Source of the DNA: Flavobacterium sp. J27 | Lineage (GTDB): Bacteria > Bacteroidota > Bacteroidia > Flavobacteriales > Flavobacteriaceae | DNA length: 33,702 nucleotides | Assembly: GCF_004303025.1 (NCBI RefSeq) | Contig: NZ_PJQW01000021.1 | Coordinates: 1 to 33,702, forward strand | Reading direction: 5' to 3' | Part shown: piece after piece, positions 1-7,828 of the stretch | Layout: every line of letters begins with the position of its first letter | Numbering within the stretch: the stretch's first letter is position 1 | Translations under genes and position numbers: made by a program | Notes under the pieces: model-generated | The model's database searches: none | Told to the model about the DNA's origin: nothing | What the model saw: only the letters and a program-made list of their open reading frames with translations

Positions 1-120
1 AACTTTTCTGTCTCAAAGGAAAAATATAGCCTCTTTTAGTAAATTCTATTCTTTAATACTATTATACTATATATAAGGTAAAAAAAGAAAAACAACTTTT
101 AAAGTACAAAACCACTCTAA

Positions 121-192
121 TAGCCCCGATTGTAGTGGCATCCTTTTTATTTTTTATCCCTAAAAATAAAAAGATAAAACGAAAAGCGGGAC
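121..192. ncRNA. Candidate conserved flavobacterial structured RNA element (Flavo-1-like)
   Basis: The stretch begins TAGCCCCGATTGTAGTGGCA and ends AAAGCGGGACA. It contains a perfect 12-bp stem (143-154 with 162-173) closed by a 7-nt loop, enclosed by a CCCG/CGGG pairing (125-128 with 187-190). The fixed ends around a variable AT-rich hairpin match an intergenic element I remember as frequent in flavobacterial genomes, resembling the Flavo-1 RNA motif. The fold is seen in the sequence; the family name is from memory. The strand is uncertain because the motif reads on the plus strand while the neighbouring DUF4294 gene ends at 249 on the minus strand, so it could also act as that gene's terminator. 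Confidence 0.45.
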
Positions 193-248
193 AAAAATTC
201 TTAATCGCAAATTTTATCTGCTACTAAAAATTTAAGAAAATTATTATT

Positions 249-920
249 TTACTGCTGTGCTTCTTTTATTTTTTTTATGTTTTCACGCCAAGTTGCTTTT
301 AAGTTTTCAAAGTCTATAGGTTTTGCAGCTACTTGATTTACTAAATGTCCTTTACTAAATGCAGTTATTAAGATGTTTTCAATATGAAAATCTTCGATTT
401 CATCGTATGGCTTATATTCTTCCTTTATATTAATGTCAAAAAGTTTTGCTGTATTGTTTGACCAAAAGGCCTTCCAACCGCTTTTGTATTCTTTAATTAA
501 ATCGAAAGTAGTCTCTCCTGTCTGCCTATTGATTAATTTTACAAGAATTTGACCATCTTTTCTAGATAATTTTTTTAAACGTGGTTCAAATTCTTCTTGT
601 AGATACTTTTCTACTATCTTAAAATATTTCTTTTTCTCTTTTTTTGTTTTTAGCTTGGCCATAGTTGCTTTAATCTGCAATAATTTCTCAGAGGTTAATT
701 TTGCATAAGGATATGTTTTATAAACTCTCCTCTTTAATATTAGTAGTTTCTTTTTTTCTTCATCTAATCCAGATACATCATTTTTAGAAACTACAATTTC
801 TTCTAATTGTATAGAATATAATAAAGTTGAATCTTGAGCTGTCATCTGCAAGTTTTCCTCAACTTGGGCTTTAATAGATGTAACTATTAGAATAAAAAAG
901 AGTACTAAATAATTTTTCAT
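249..920 (-). CDS. DUF4294 family secreted protein
   Basis: A 223-aa protein with a Sec-type signal peptide (hydrophobic residues about 5-18, ending KAQ), so probably exported. The body carries the features I associate with DUF4294, a Bacteroidota-specific family of unknown function: RRVYKTYPYAKLTSEKL near residue 65, a Lys-rich helical stretch, then LVKLINRQTGETTFDLIKE and WKAFWSNNTAKLFD. Length is normal for the family. It is divergent from the M42 peptidase gene, with about 80 bp between the two starts. A possible minus-strand promoter box (TATTTTTG) lies at 937-944. No catalytic motif is recognisable, so no reaction is proposed. Confidence 0.8.
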   Translation of the reverse strand: MKNYLVLFFILIVTSIKAQVEENLQMTAQDSTLLYSIQLEEIVVSKNDVSGLDEEKKKLLILKRRVYKTYPYAKLTSEKLLQIKATMAKLKTKKEKKKYFKIVEKYLQEEFEPRLKKLSRKDGQILVKLINRQTGETTFDLIKEYKSGWKAFWSNNTAKLFDINIKEEYKPYDEIEDFHIENILITAFSKGHLVNQVAAKPIDFENLKATWRENIKKIKEAQQ

Positions 921-1003
921 AGCTTAAAAATATACTCAAAAATAAATAAATAATGGATAACTCTTCTTGCAATTTTATAATTTAGCAAAAAAATAAATAT
1001 TAT

Positions 1004-2092
1004 ATGAGTTCAAAATCGATATTAAAAAAATCTTCTCTTACATTTTTAGAAAATTATTTAAATAATGCTTCACCAACAGGATATGAATCTGAAGGACAAA
1101 AAATATGGATGGATTATTTGAAACCATATGTTGACACCTTTATTACTGATATTTATGGAACCGCTGTAGGAGTTATTAATCCAGATGCTCCTTATAAAGT
1201 AGTTATTGAAGGTCATAGTGATGAAATTTCTTGGTATGTGAATTACATTACAGACGATGGTTTTATATATGTAATACGAAATGGAGGAAGTGACCATATG
1301 ATAGCGCCTTCAAAAAGAGTGCACATTCACACTAAAAAAGGAATTGTAAAAGGGGTTTTTGGGTGGCCTGCGATTCATACCCGTAATAAATCGAAAGAAG
1401 AGCCAGCAAGAATAGACAATATCTTTATAGATTGTGGTTGTGAAACAAAGGAAGAAGTGGAGAAATTAGGTATTCATGTAGGCTGTGTGGTTACTTATCC
1501 TGATGCATTTGAAATTTTAAATGAGAACAAGTTTATTTGTAGAGCTATTGACAATAGAATGGGTGGTTTTATGATAGCAGAAGTGGCACGTTTACTAAAA
1601 GAAAATAAAAAAGAATTGCCTTTTGGTTTATACATCGTTAATTCTGTTCAGGAAGAAATAGGTTTACGTGGTGCTGAAATGATTACACAAACCATTAAAC
1701 CTCATGTTGCTATTGTTACAGATGTATGCCATGATACAACAACACCGATGATTGATAAAAAAATAGAAGGTGATTTAAAAATAGGGAAAGGTCCTGTAAT
1801 TGCTTATGCTCCTGCAACTCAAAATATTCTTAGAGAAATGATTGTTACAACGGCTGAAGAAAATAAAATTCCTTTTCAGAGACATGCTACTTCTAGAGTT
1901 ACAGGAACAGATACAGATGCATTTGCTTACAGTAATGGTGGAGTAGCTTCGGCTTTAATTTCTTTACCATTACGTTATATGCATACTACTGTAGAAATGG
2001 TACATAAAGAAGATGTGGAAAATGTAATTCGTTTAATTTATGAAAGTCTGCTAAAAATTGAAAACAACCATAACTTTTCATATTTCAAATAA
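1004..2092 (+). CDS. M42 family metallopeptidase (glutamyl aminopeptidase/endoglucanase type)
   Basis: A 362-aa cytosolic enzyme with the co-catalytic zinc aminopeptidase fold of family M42, which usually forms dodecameric tetrahedral particles trimming peptides. Visible motifs are ASPTGYES near the N-terminus, IEGHSDEISWYV (first metal His-x-Asp), CRAIDNRMGG (bridging Asp), VQEEIGLRGA (catalytic and metal Glu pair), VTDVCHDTT, and HTTVEMVH near the end (last metal His). Full length, no signal peptide. It is monocistronic, with a strong hairpin terminator beginning at its stop codon. The physiological substrate cannot be read from sequence; despite the family's alternative endoglucanase label, peptidase activity is the safer call. 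Confidence 0.93.
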   Translation: MSSKSILKKSSLTFLENYLNNASPTGYESEGQKIWMDYLKPYVDTFITDIYGTAVGVINPDAPYKVVIEGHSDEISWYVNYITDDGFIYVIRNGGSDHMIAPSKRVHIHTKKGIVKGVFGWPAIHTRNKSKEEPARIDNIFIDCGCETKEEVEKLGIHVGCVVTYPDAFEILNENKFICRAIDNRMGGFMIAEVARLLKENKKELPFGLYIVNSVQEEIGLRGAEMITQTIKPHVAIVTDVCHDTTTPMIDKKIEGDLKIGKGPVIAYAPATQNILREMIVTTAEENKIPFQRHATSRVTGTDTDAFAYSNGGVASALISLPLRYMHTTVEMVHKEDVENVIRLIYESLLKIENNHNFSYFK

Positions 2093-2117
2093 AAAAAGCC
2101 CAGTTGGGCTTTTTTTT
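2091..2117 (+). terminator. Rho-independent terminator of the M42 peptidase gene
   Basis: An A-tract, AGCCCA, a two-base loop, TGGGCT and a run of eight T follow the stop codon directly. The symmetric A and T tracts mean it could work in both directions. Confidence 0.9.
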
Positions 2118-2266
2118 GCATAATATTAACCAAAATTGCTTGTTTACCGTTTTTATCCGCTAATTATCGATTTGTTTGTGTTACTTTAAGATATTTTTTG
2201 AGATTTGTGTTATCAAATTGAGTATGAAACTATTACTATTCAATTTTATTAACCAAATACTTAATT

Positions 2267-2965
2267 ATGAATCCAAAGAAGATTTTGTTTTTACTTTTAG
2301 CTTGCCCCTTATTCGTGTTTTCCCAAGTAGGTATTGGTACTACAAATCCTACAAAAGAGTTAGATGTTAACGGAAATGTACGTATTAGAGGGTTATCTAA
2401 TACTTCTGGAACAACCACACCTGTTTCTGTTACAGAAGATGGAACATTAGTAACTGGATTTAATAATGTGACAGCTCCAGGAATTAAATTTGTTGGCTTT
2501 TTATCTAATGATTTATCGCTTAATTTAGACTATAACTTTAAAGATATCATCTTAAGCAATGAACTTATTGATGTATTAAATGAATACAACACTACTACTG
2601 GAAGATATTCTCCTTCAATAGATGGTTATTATAAAATATCGATGGATTTTGATATTGGCGATTATAGTAACAATTCTAAAGATGTAGATATTTTAATTGG
2701 TTTATGGGATTTTACGTCAAATCATTGGGTGTTAAGAAGGACTTTCAAACATAGAGATAATAATAATACTGGGATGGGAAGTGGAAGAAATGAAAGCTAT
2801 GGTATTACTAATTATCTTCAGTTAATGCAAGGGCATTCTTATGGATTTAGAATTTTTACAGATTATGATAATAATGTAACGAGAGATGCCAAATTAAAAT
2901 CGAGTAATAGTGGCTCGACTGGATCTTCGTTATCAACTAATTTTTCCATTGAAAAAGTCTTATAA
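2267..2965 (+). CDS. Secreted surface protein with an N-terminal VGIGTTNP motif, function unknown
   Basis: A 232-aa protein with a clear signal peptide (MNPKKILFLLLACPLFVFSQ). The mature N-terminus reads VGIGTTNPTKELDVNGNVRI, a motif common at the start of secreted flavobacterial proteins and reminiscent of phage tail-fibre heads (the GTTxPxxxLDVxGxxRI pattern). The rest is polar, Asn/Ser-rich and predicted mostly beta strand, including NTTTGRYSPSIDGYYKISMD, which looks like a C1q/TNF-like jelly-roll strand. No T9SS sorting domain is seen at the C-terminus (it ends SIEKVL). Probably cell-surface or secreted; partner and role unknown. It converges on purC with a shared terminator between them. 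Confidence 0.75.
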   Translation: MNPKKILFLLLACPLFVFSQVGIGTTNPTKELDVNGNVRIRGLSNTSGTTTPVSVTEDGTLVTGFNNVTAPGIKFVGFLSNDLSLNLDYNFKDIILSNELIDVLNEYNTTTGRYSPSIDGYYKISMDFDIGDYSNNSKDVDILIGLWDFTSNHWVLRRTFKHRDNNNTGMGSGRNESYGITNYLQLMQGHSYGFRIFTDYDNNVTRDAKLKSSNSGSTGSSLSTNFSIEKVL

Positions 2966-2994
2966 TATCTATTAGATACTAGATATAATAAATA

Positions 2995-3029
2995 AAAAAT
3001 GCCTTAATTTTCGATTAAGGCATTTTTTA
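2995..3029. terminator. Bidirectional terminator between the secreted protein gene and purC
   Basis: Arms GCCTTAAT (3001-3008) and ATTAAGGC (3014-3021) with a 5-nt loop, flanked by an A tract on the left and a T tract on the right. It lies between two convergent genes and serves both. Confidence 0.92.
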
Positions 3030-3033
3030 TTTA

Positions 3034-3981
3034 TTATTTATTTAAAAACGCTAGAACATTTTGTTCAATTCGATTATCTATATCAGAAATATCTGCTTTT
3101 ATAAATTGTTCTCCCAATATATTTTCATACAATTCTATATATCTTTCAGAAACAGTTTCTATATATCCATCTGTCAATTCTGGAATTTGTTGTCCTTCTT
3201 TACCTTGAAATCCATTGGTAATTAGCCATTGACGTACAAATTCTTTTGACAATTGTTTTTGACTTTCTCCTTTATCTTGTCTTTCTTGATAACCTTCAGC
3301 ATAAAAATAACGGGATGAATCGGGTGTGTGAATTTCGTCAATTAAAACTATTTTACCTTCTTTTGTTTTACCAAATTCATATTTAGTATCTACTAATATT
3401 AATCCTCTAGAAGCTGCAATTTCAGTACCTCTTTGAAATAAAGCTCTAGTATATTTCTCTAAAACTTCATAATCAGCAGCGCTTACTATTTCATTAGCAA
3501 GAATAGCTTCTTTAGATATATCTTCGTCATGCACTCCTAAATCGGCTTTTGTTGTAGGTGTAATAATTGGTTCTGGAAATTTATCGTTTTCTTTTAGCCC
3601 TTCTGGTAGTGTAACACCACACAATATTCGTTTTCCTGCATTATATTCTCTAGCAGCATGACCTGAAAGATAGCCTCGGATAACCATTTCAACTTTAAAA
3701 GGTTCACAAAGATGTCCTACTGCCACATTGGGATCTGGAGTTGCGATTAGCCAATTTGGTACAATATCTTCGGTTAATTGCATAAAGCGAGTAGCTATTT
3801 GATTTAAAATTTGTCCCTTATAAGGAATTCCTTTAGGCATAACCACATCGAAAGCGGATAATCTATCAGTAGCAATCATGACAAGAAGTTCGTCATTAAT
3901 ATTATACACTTCTCTAACTTTTCCTCTATAAACAGATTTTTGATTTGGGAAACTAAATTGAGTCTTTGTAATTGTATTCAT
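3034..3981 (-). CDS. purC: Phosphoribosylaminoimidazole-succinocarboxamide synthase (SAICAR synthetase)
   Basis: A 315-aa cytosolic enzyme of de novo purine synthesis that joins CAIR and aspartate using ATP to give SAICAR. Motifs seen: YRGKVREVYNI at the N-terminus (nucleotide-binding loop), MIATDRLSAFDVVMPKGIPY, the substrate region MVIRGYLSGHAAREY, LVDTKYEFG, and the family signature LIDEIHTPDSSRYF. The length fits the longer Bacteroidota form rather than the roughly 240-aa E. coli form. It has its own promoter (TTG-N20-TACATTTG read on the minus strand, 4004-4034) and ends at a bidirectional terminator, so it appears monocistronic and separate from other pur genes. Confidence 0.97.
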   Translation of the reverse strand: MNTITKTQFSFPNQKSVYRGKVREVYNINDELLVMIATDRLSAFDVVMPKGIPYKGQILNQIATRFMQLTEDIVPNWLIATPDPNVAVGHLCEPFKVEMVIRGYLSGHAAREYNAGKRILCGVTLPEGLKENDKFPEPIITPTTKADLGVHDEDISKEAILANEIVSAADYEVLEKYTRALFQRGTEIAASRGLILVDTKYEFGKTKEGKIVLIDEIHTPDSSRYFYAEGYQERQDKGESQKQLSKEFVRQWLITNGFQGKEGQQIPELTDGYIETVSERYIELYENILGEQFIKADISDIDNRIEQNVLAFLNK

Positions 3982-4003
3982 TTAATGTTGTGTTGTTGAA
4001 GTG

Positions 4004-4034
4004 CAAATGTAATTTGTTTCCCAATGCTAAACAA
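4004..4034 (-). promoter_or_regulatory. Bacteroidota-type promoter of purC
   Basis: On the minus strand, TACATTTG (4004-4011) matches the -7 consensus TAnnTTTG, and TTG (4032-4034) lies 20 nt upstream as the -33 element. The start codon is about 23 nt downstream of the -7 box. Confidence 0.75.
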
Positions 4035-4043
4035 TATCAAAAT

Positions 4044-4075
4044 AAAAAAAGGAAGAAATTACTTTCTTCCTTTTT
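4044..4075 (-). terminator. Terminator of the beta-barrel protein gene
   Basis: Arms GGAAGAAA (4051-4058) and TTTCTTCC (4063-4070) with a 4-nt loop, an A tract before and T tract after. It lies just downstream of the minus-strand gene that ends at 4100. Confidence 0.88.
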
Positions 4076-4099
4076 ACTACTACTATTTATTATTCAATT

Positions 4100-4612
4100 T
4101 TATTTGAATCGAATATTATATGTTACTCCTACTCCAATCGTTTGTAAATCGACATCATTATCAGCAAATGTATTTTGATAAAAAGCATAGATATTCCAAT
4201 CTCTATCATGGTATCCAATTTGTGGATTTACATACAAACCACCATCATTATTTTCAACATTGGTTAAAAATCCGTATCCTAAATCGGAACCAAAGAACAA
4301 TCCGCTAGGAGTAAAATAATATCTTAAGAAACCAGCTACAGGAACTACTCCAAAATCTTCAAAATTATCTTTTGCAAAATAATGACTATAACCGGAAGCA
4401 ACACCTATAGCAAAATTTGGATTGAATAAATATTGTCCTCTAAGGTCTAATCCTAAATTGAATGAGGAAACGTCTCCCGCATCACCTACTGGAATACCTG
4501 CTGTTATACCTGCTTTTAACCACGAATTGTCTGGTGTAATATCTATTTCTGTTTCTTGTGAAAAAATCGGACTAAGTCCTAATAATCCGATAATTAAAAA
4601 TAATCTTTTCAT
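4100..4612 (-). CDS. Small outer-membrane beta-barrel protein
   Basis: A 170-aa protein with a signal peptide (MKRLFLIIGLLGLSPIFSQ). The remainder alternates hydrophobic and polar residues typical of beta strands, including LDLRGQYLFNPNFAIGVASG, FLRYYFTPSGLFFGSDLGYG and the terminal IGVGVTYNIRF. It resembles the eight-stranded OmpX/OmpW-like porin-family proteins of Bacteroidota (outer membrane protein beta-barrel domain). Likely located in the outer membrane; ligand unknown. Single-gene unit with a strong terminator. No clear TAnnTTTG box was found upstream. Confidence 0.8.
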   Translation of the reverse strand: MKRLFLIIGLLGLSPIFSQETEIDITPDNSWLKAGITAGIPVGDAGDVSSFNLGLDLRGQYLFNPNFAIGVASGYSHYFAKDNFEDFGVVPVAGFLRYYFTPSGLFFGSDLGYGFLTNVENNDGGLYVNPQIGYHDRDWNIYAFYQNTFADNDVDLQTIGVGVTYNIRFK

Positions 4613-4770
4613 AATGTCTATTTTTTAATATTATGTTACAAATTTCTGCAAATTGGTAGTTTAGTCGATTACATCATTTTTACAAAAATTTACAGAATTA
4701 AAAGAATTGATTTGATTTTTTTACAACAAAAAAAACATAACTCATTAAAAAACAGAAAAATACTATAGAA

Positions 4771-5232
4771 TTACCGAATTAATTTAAGATCTTTTAAAAT
4801 TTGTATTCCTTTTTCTTCGATCCCTTCAAGGCGTTCAAAATCATCTTGATTATCTGCATTTTTGAAATAAATTTTTAAATTTTTAAAAGAATACTCCATT
4901 TTACTAATTTTACTAAGAGGAATCTTATATTGGTTACCTGAACCTGCTCTGAAGTAGTTGAAAGAGGAAAGCAACAATAAAACAATGCCTACAGGAAGCA
5001 TTATTTTTCCATTCTTACCATTGTTAATATTAAAATAAAGCAATAATGAAAATGCTAATAACATTGCATAAAAGCTATAGGTTTTTATTTTTTTTCTAAT
5101 ATATATACTTTTCAACCTTGCAGATTTTTCTAAAATTGTTGCTGTTTCTGACCAATTACCGCTAGTAGTCAAATAAAAATTTTCTTTATCTATATTAACA
5201 TACCCTTTTTCGTACTTAAAAAAATATTTCAT
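4771..5232 (-). CDS. Small membrane protein of unknown function, cotranscribed with the SDR gene
   Basis: A 153-aa protein that I do not recognise as a named family. A polar N-terminal region (residues 1-50) is followed by two transmembrane helices (about 53-68 and 76-90) and a C-terminal soluble domain with IPLSKISKMEYSFKNLKIYF, which looks like the strand pattern of bacterial PH-like domains (inference only). No signal peptide. It starts 10 nt after the stop of the upstream SDR gene, so the two are very likely one operon. No obvious terminator follows. Confidence 0.7.
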   Translation of the reverse strand: MKYFFKYEKGYVNIDKENFYLTTSGNWSETATILEKSARLKSIYIRKKIKTYSFYAMLLAFSLLLYFNINNGKNGKIMLPVGIVLLLLSSFNYFRAGSGNQYKIPLSKISKMEYSFKNLKIYFKNADNQDDFERLEGIEEKGIQILKDLKLIR

Positions 5233-5242
5233 TACTGCTTTG

Positions 5243-6061
5243 TTATTTATTAAGGACTATTCTTTTAATTAATTTGTTAAACAAACGATAACCTAAAATT
5301 CTTCTTAAATACTTCATAAAATTAGCATCAAAACCTATAGTATATTTTCTAAAGCTTTTTTGAGGATTCTCTGCAATATCATACAATTTTGCAATTATCT
5401 TACATGTTAAATCTTTATTCTTCTTTGTTTTTTTTGTCAAAATTGTGTTAATCTTACATTTCATTTCTTCATAAGATGTAATTTCAGAAATTTGACATTG
5501 CGCAACATTTTTTTGAAAATTGGTAGGTGCATTTCCAAATTGTACTGTACACACACTTACATTAAAATCCAATAATTCGTAAGACATACATTCAGAAAAA
5601 CTCTCCACTGCTCTTTTAGTTGCGTGATAAAAATTTCCAAGAGGTAAATTAACTAAACCTGCAACAGAAGAAATATTAATAAACATACCGTTCTTTTGTG
5701 CTCTGAAAACAGGAATAAAAGCTCTACAAACTTTAATAACACCTAATAAATTAACATTCACGATAGTGTCTATTTTAGAATCTTCAGCTAATTCAACAAA
5801 ACTTCGATACCCTAAACCAGCATTATTTATAATTACATCAATTGTTGCAAAATCTTGTAAAATTTGCTGTTTCGCCCTTTCAATACTTGCAGTTGAAGTA
5901 ACATCTAATTCATAGCATTTCACATTAGAATAAGCCTTTAAATCATCTGCTAAATGTAAATCTAGCATTGTAGCAATAACATTCCAGCCATTGTCTGCAA
6001 AATATTTTGTAGTTAATTTTCCTAGTCCTCCAGAAGCACCAGTAATCAGTATATTTTTCAA
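5243..6061 (-). CDS. Short-chain dehydrogenase/reductase (SDR family oxidoreductase)
   Basis: A 272-aa NAD(P)-dependent oxidoreductase of the classical SDR family. Motifs: cofactor-binding TGASGGLG (residues 7-14), NNAG in VIINNAGLGY, catalytic Ser in INISSVAG and the YHATK active-site Tyr/Lys pair. After the catalytic region the chain ends in a basic tail (GFDANFMKYLRRILGYRLF) as in many lipid- or membrane-associated SDRs. Substrate not deducible. First gene of a two-gene unit with the small membrane protein downstream. Confidence 0.9.
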   Translation of the reverse strand: MKNILITGASGGLGKLTTKYFADNGWNVIATMLDLHLADDLKAYSNVKCYELDVTSTASIERAKQQILQDFATIDVIINNAGLGYRSFVELAEDSKIDTIVNVNLLGVIKVCRAFIPVFRAQKNGMFINISSVAGLVNLPLGNFYHATKRAVESFSECMSYELLDFNVSVCTVQFGNAPTNFQKNVAQCQISEITSYEEMKCKINTILTKKTKKNKDLTCKIIAKLYDIAENPQKSFRKYTIGFDANFMKYLRRILGYRLFNKLIKRIVLNK

Positions 6062-6110
6062 ATTCTATTGTTTAGGGTATGCAAATAAAACTTTTTTAAT
6101 AGACAATACC

Positions 6111-6144
6111 AAAAAAAGATGCTGTACAATTACTGCACAGCACC
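6111..6144 (-). terminator. Terminator of the alpha-amylase gene
   Basis: Read on the minus strand: GGTGCTGTGC, a short loop, GTACAGCATC, then seven T. The stem has one internal mismatch. It lies about 40 nt after the amylase stop codon. Confidence 0.8.
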
Positions 6145-6182
6145 AAATCAAATTATAACTCAAAAATAACGTAACACAAAAT

Positions 6183-7622
6183 CTATAACGTTGACCAAAT
6201 AGAATAACTGTTTGGCGGACATTGTATTTTTACCCATTTGTCTCCTTGTGTTGTAGGATACCAACTAGAATTTCCTGTATAATCTTTTATGGTTGTGCTT
6301 GCCCAATTGGTTTGAATCCATCTTTCTTGCCATGAATTAGAATTATTTAAATACACAACTAATCCTGGATTTCCATTATATCCATTTCTTCTTGCAATAT
6401 ATTCATCAGTATCGGCATATAAAATAGAGGTATTACCCGTTGCTTTATTATTGTGAATCCAAATTAAATTATTTAGTTTATTCTTATCTAACCACTCTTC
6501 ATAATCTCTATAAAATATAGTTGGATATCCTTCATGAGTTAAAATATAAGCATAGGCTAAATTCTTATTCCAGATTTGATCTGTATCATGATTAGAAACA
6601 AAGGTAACTGCGCGAAACGGTCTTCTTTTCCAAAGCATATCTCCAGTGCTTAGTTTGGTTAAATCATTCCCGTCAAATGCTTCGTCCATTTTATAATAAC
6701 ACGCAAAATCAAAAGCCGAGCTATTGGCATTGTCACACCACCATTCAAGTGTAGCTGCATTAGCGTCCCAATACTCACCAACAGAAAAACCTCCTACATT
6801 AGCATTCCATTGGTTTACTACCCAAGGACCAAATCCTTTTACATAATCAAAACGCCATCCATCAAATTTCATAGTATTCTTATAATACTTACCTACTGCA
6901 TCTGTTCTTCCCCATAGCCAATCTTGAACATATGGATTAGCATGACATAAATCTGGAAAACCTCCAAAACTACCCTCATCATTATTTCCATAAGCATTTT
7001 TATAAAAATCATGATAACTTCTTTGAAATTTCCCAGAGGCAACTCCAGAGAAATTTGTCCAAGTTTGAGTTCCTGTGTAAGGATTATTTTCTAATTGCCC
7101 ACCACTGTTGTGATTGATAACAATATCTGCATACACTTTCATGTTTTCTGCATGGACAGCCGTAATTAAACTGGTTAATTCTGTTTTGGAACCAAATCTT
7201 GTTTCTACACTTCCATTTTGATTGTAATTTCCAAAATCATAATAATCAGTAGGATCATACCCCATAGAATATGCTCCGTTTTGTGCTTTTGAAGCGGGAG
7301 GTAACCAGATTGCTTCAATACCTGCATTTCCCCAAGCTGTAACTTTTCCTTTTACTACATTCCACCATGTTCCACCTGCTGGTACATCCCAGTAAAAACC
7401 TTGCATTAACACACCTCCTCCAGCATTAGCAACATATTTTCCTGTTAGATTAGAGTTGTCATCGCCCGTACTAAATGGTCTTCCATCATGATTTGTTACC
7501 TGAATCGTTTTGAAATCTCTTGAGTCATCTTCATTCTTATTTAAACTATCTTCTTGAGTGCAAGACAAGAATGATAGTACTAAGCAAGAAGCTAAAAATC
7601 GTAGTTGTTTAGTTTGTTTCAT
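6183..7622 (-). CDS. Lipoprotein alpha-amylase, GH13 family (archaeal-type subfamily)
   Basis: A 479-aa endo-acting alpha-1,4-glucan hydrolase (starch/glycogen). A lipoprotein signal ends at LSFLSC (Cys21), followed by Glu/Asp-rich residues, so it is probably lipid-anchored and possibly surface-exposed. The catalytic TIM barrel starts near residue 71. GH13 regions: DIVINH (166-171), GWRFDYVKGF with nucleophile Asp259, GEYWD with acid/base Glu283, and SNHDTD with Asp346. Long segments (LMQGFYWDVPAGGTWW, GYPTIFYRDYEEWLDK) closely resemble Pyrococcus/Thermococcus alpha-amylases (GH13_7) as I remember them. C-terminal beta-sandwich domain present. Monocistronic with a terminator; a LacI-type operator lies about 80 nt upstream. 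No susCD genes are adjacent. Confidence 0.95.
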   Translation of the reverse strand: MKQTKQLRFLASCLVLSFLSCTQEDSLNKNEDDSRDFKTIQVTNHDGRPFSTGDDNSNLTGKYVANAGGGVLMQGFYWDVPAGGTWWNVVKGKVTAWGNAGIEAIWLPPASKAQNGAYSMGYDPTDYYDFGNYNQNGSVETRFGSKTELTSLITAVHAENMKVYADIVINHNSGGQLENNPYTGTQTWTNFSGVASGKFQRSYHDFYKNAYGNNDEGSFGGFPDLCHANPYVQDWLWGRTDAVGKYYKNTMKFDGWRFDYVKGFGPWVVNQWNANVGGFSVGEYWDANAATLEWWCDNANSSAFDFACYYKMDEAFDGNDLTKLSTGDMLWKRRPFRAVTFVSNHDTDQIWNKNLAYAYILTHEGYPTIFYRDYEEWLDKNKLNNLIWIHNNKATGNTSILYADTDEYIARRNGYNGNPGLVVYLNNSNSWQERWIQTNWASTTIKDYTGNSSWYPTTQGDKWVKIQCPPNSYSIWSTL

Positions 7623-7700
7623 ATTTTACATTTATTTGAAATTTTATCTAAATTAATATAAAATTGATAATTATTTTATTTAAAAATTACGAATACATCA

Positions 7701-7716
7701 ACGAAAACGTTTTCGT
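7701..7716. promoter_or_regulatory. LacI-family operator-like palindrome upstream of the amylase gene
   Basis: ACGAAAACGTTTTCGT is a perfect 16-bp palindrome with the central CG typical of LacI/GalR-family operators, 79-94 nt upstream of the amylase start. Known maltose/starch regulators of this family bind similar sites. No regulator gene is in the window, so the binding protein would be encoded elsewhere. Confidence 0.65.
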
Positions 7717-7774
7717 GTTAATAAATTTTATTTAAACAGTAACAAAAAGTAAATGATTCCATTTTATGATACAA

Positions 7775-7810
7775 AAAAAGAGCTGATTAAATTGATTATC
7801 AGCTCTTTTT
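7775..7810 (-). terminator. Terminator of phoH
   Basis: Arms GAGCTGAT and ATCAGCTC around a 10-nt loop, with A and T tracts outside. It lies about 20 nt past the phoH stop codon on the minus strand. Confidence 0.9.
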
Positions 7811-7828
7811 CGTCTTAAAATATAAAAT

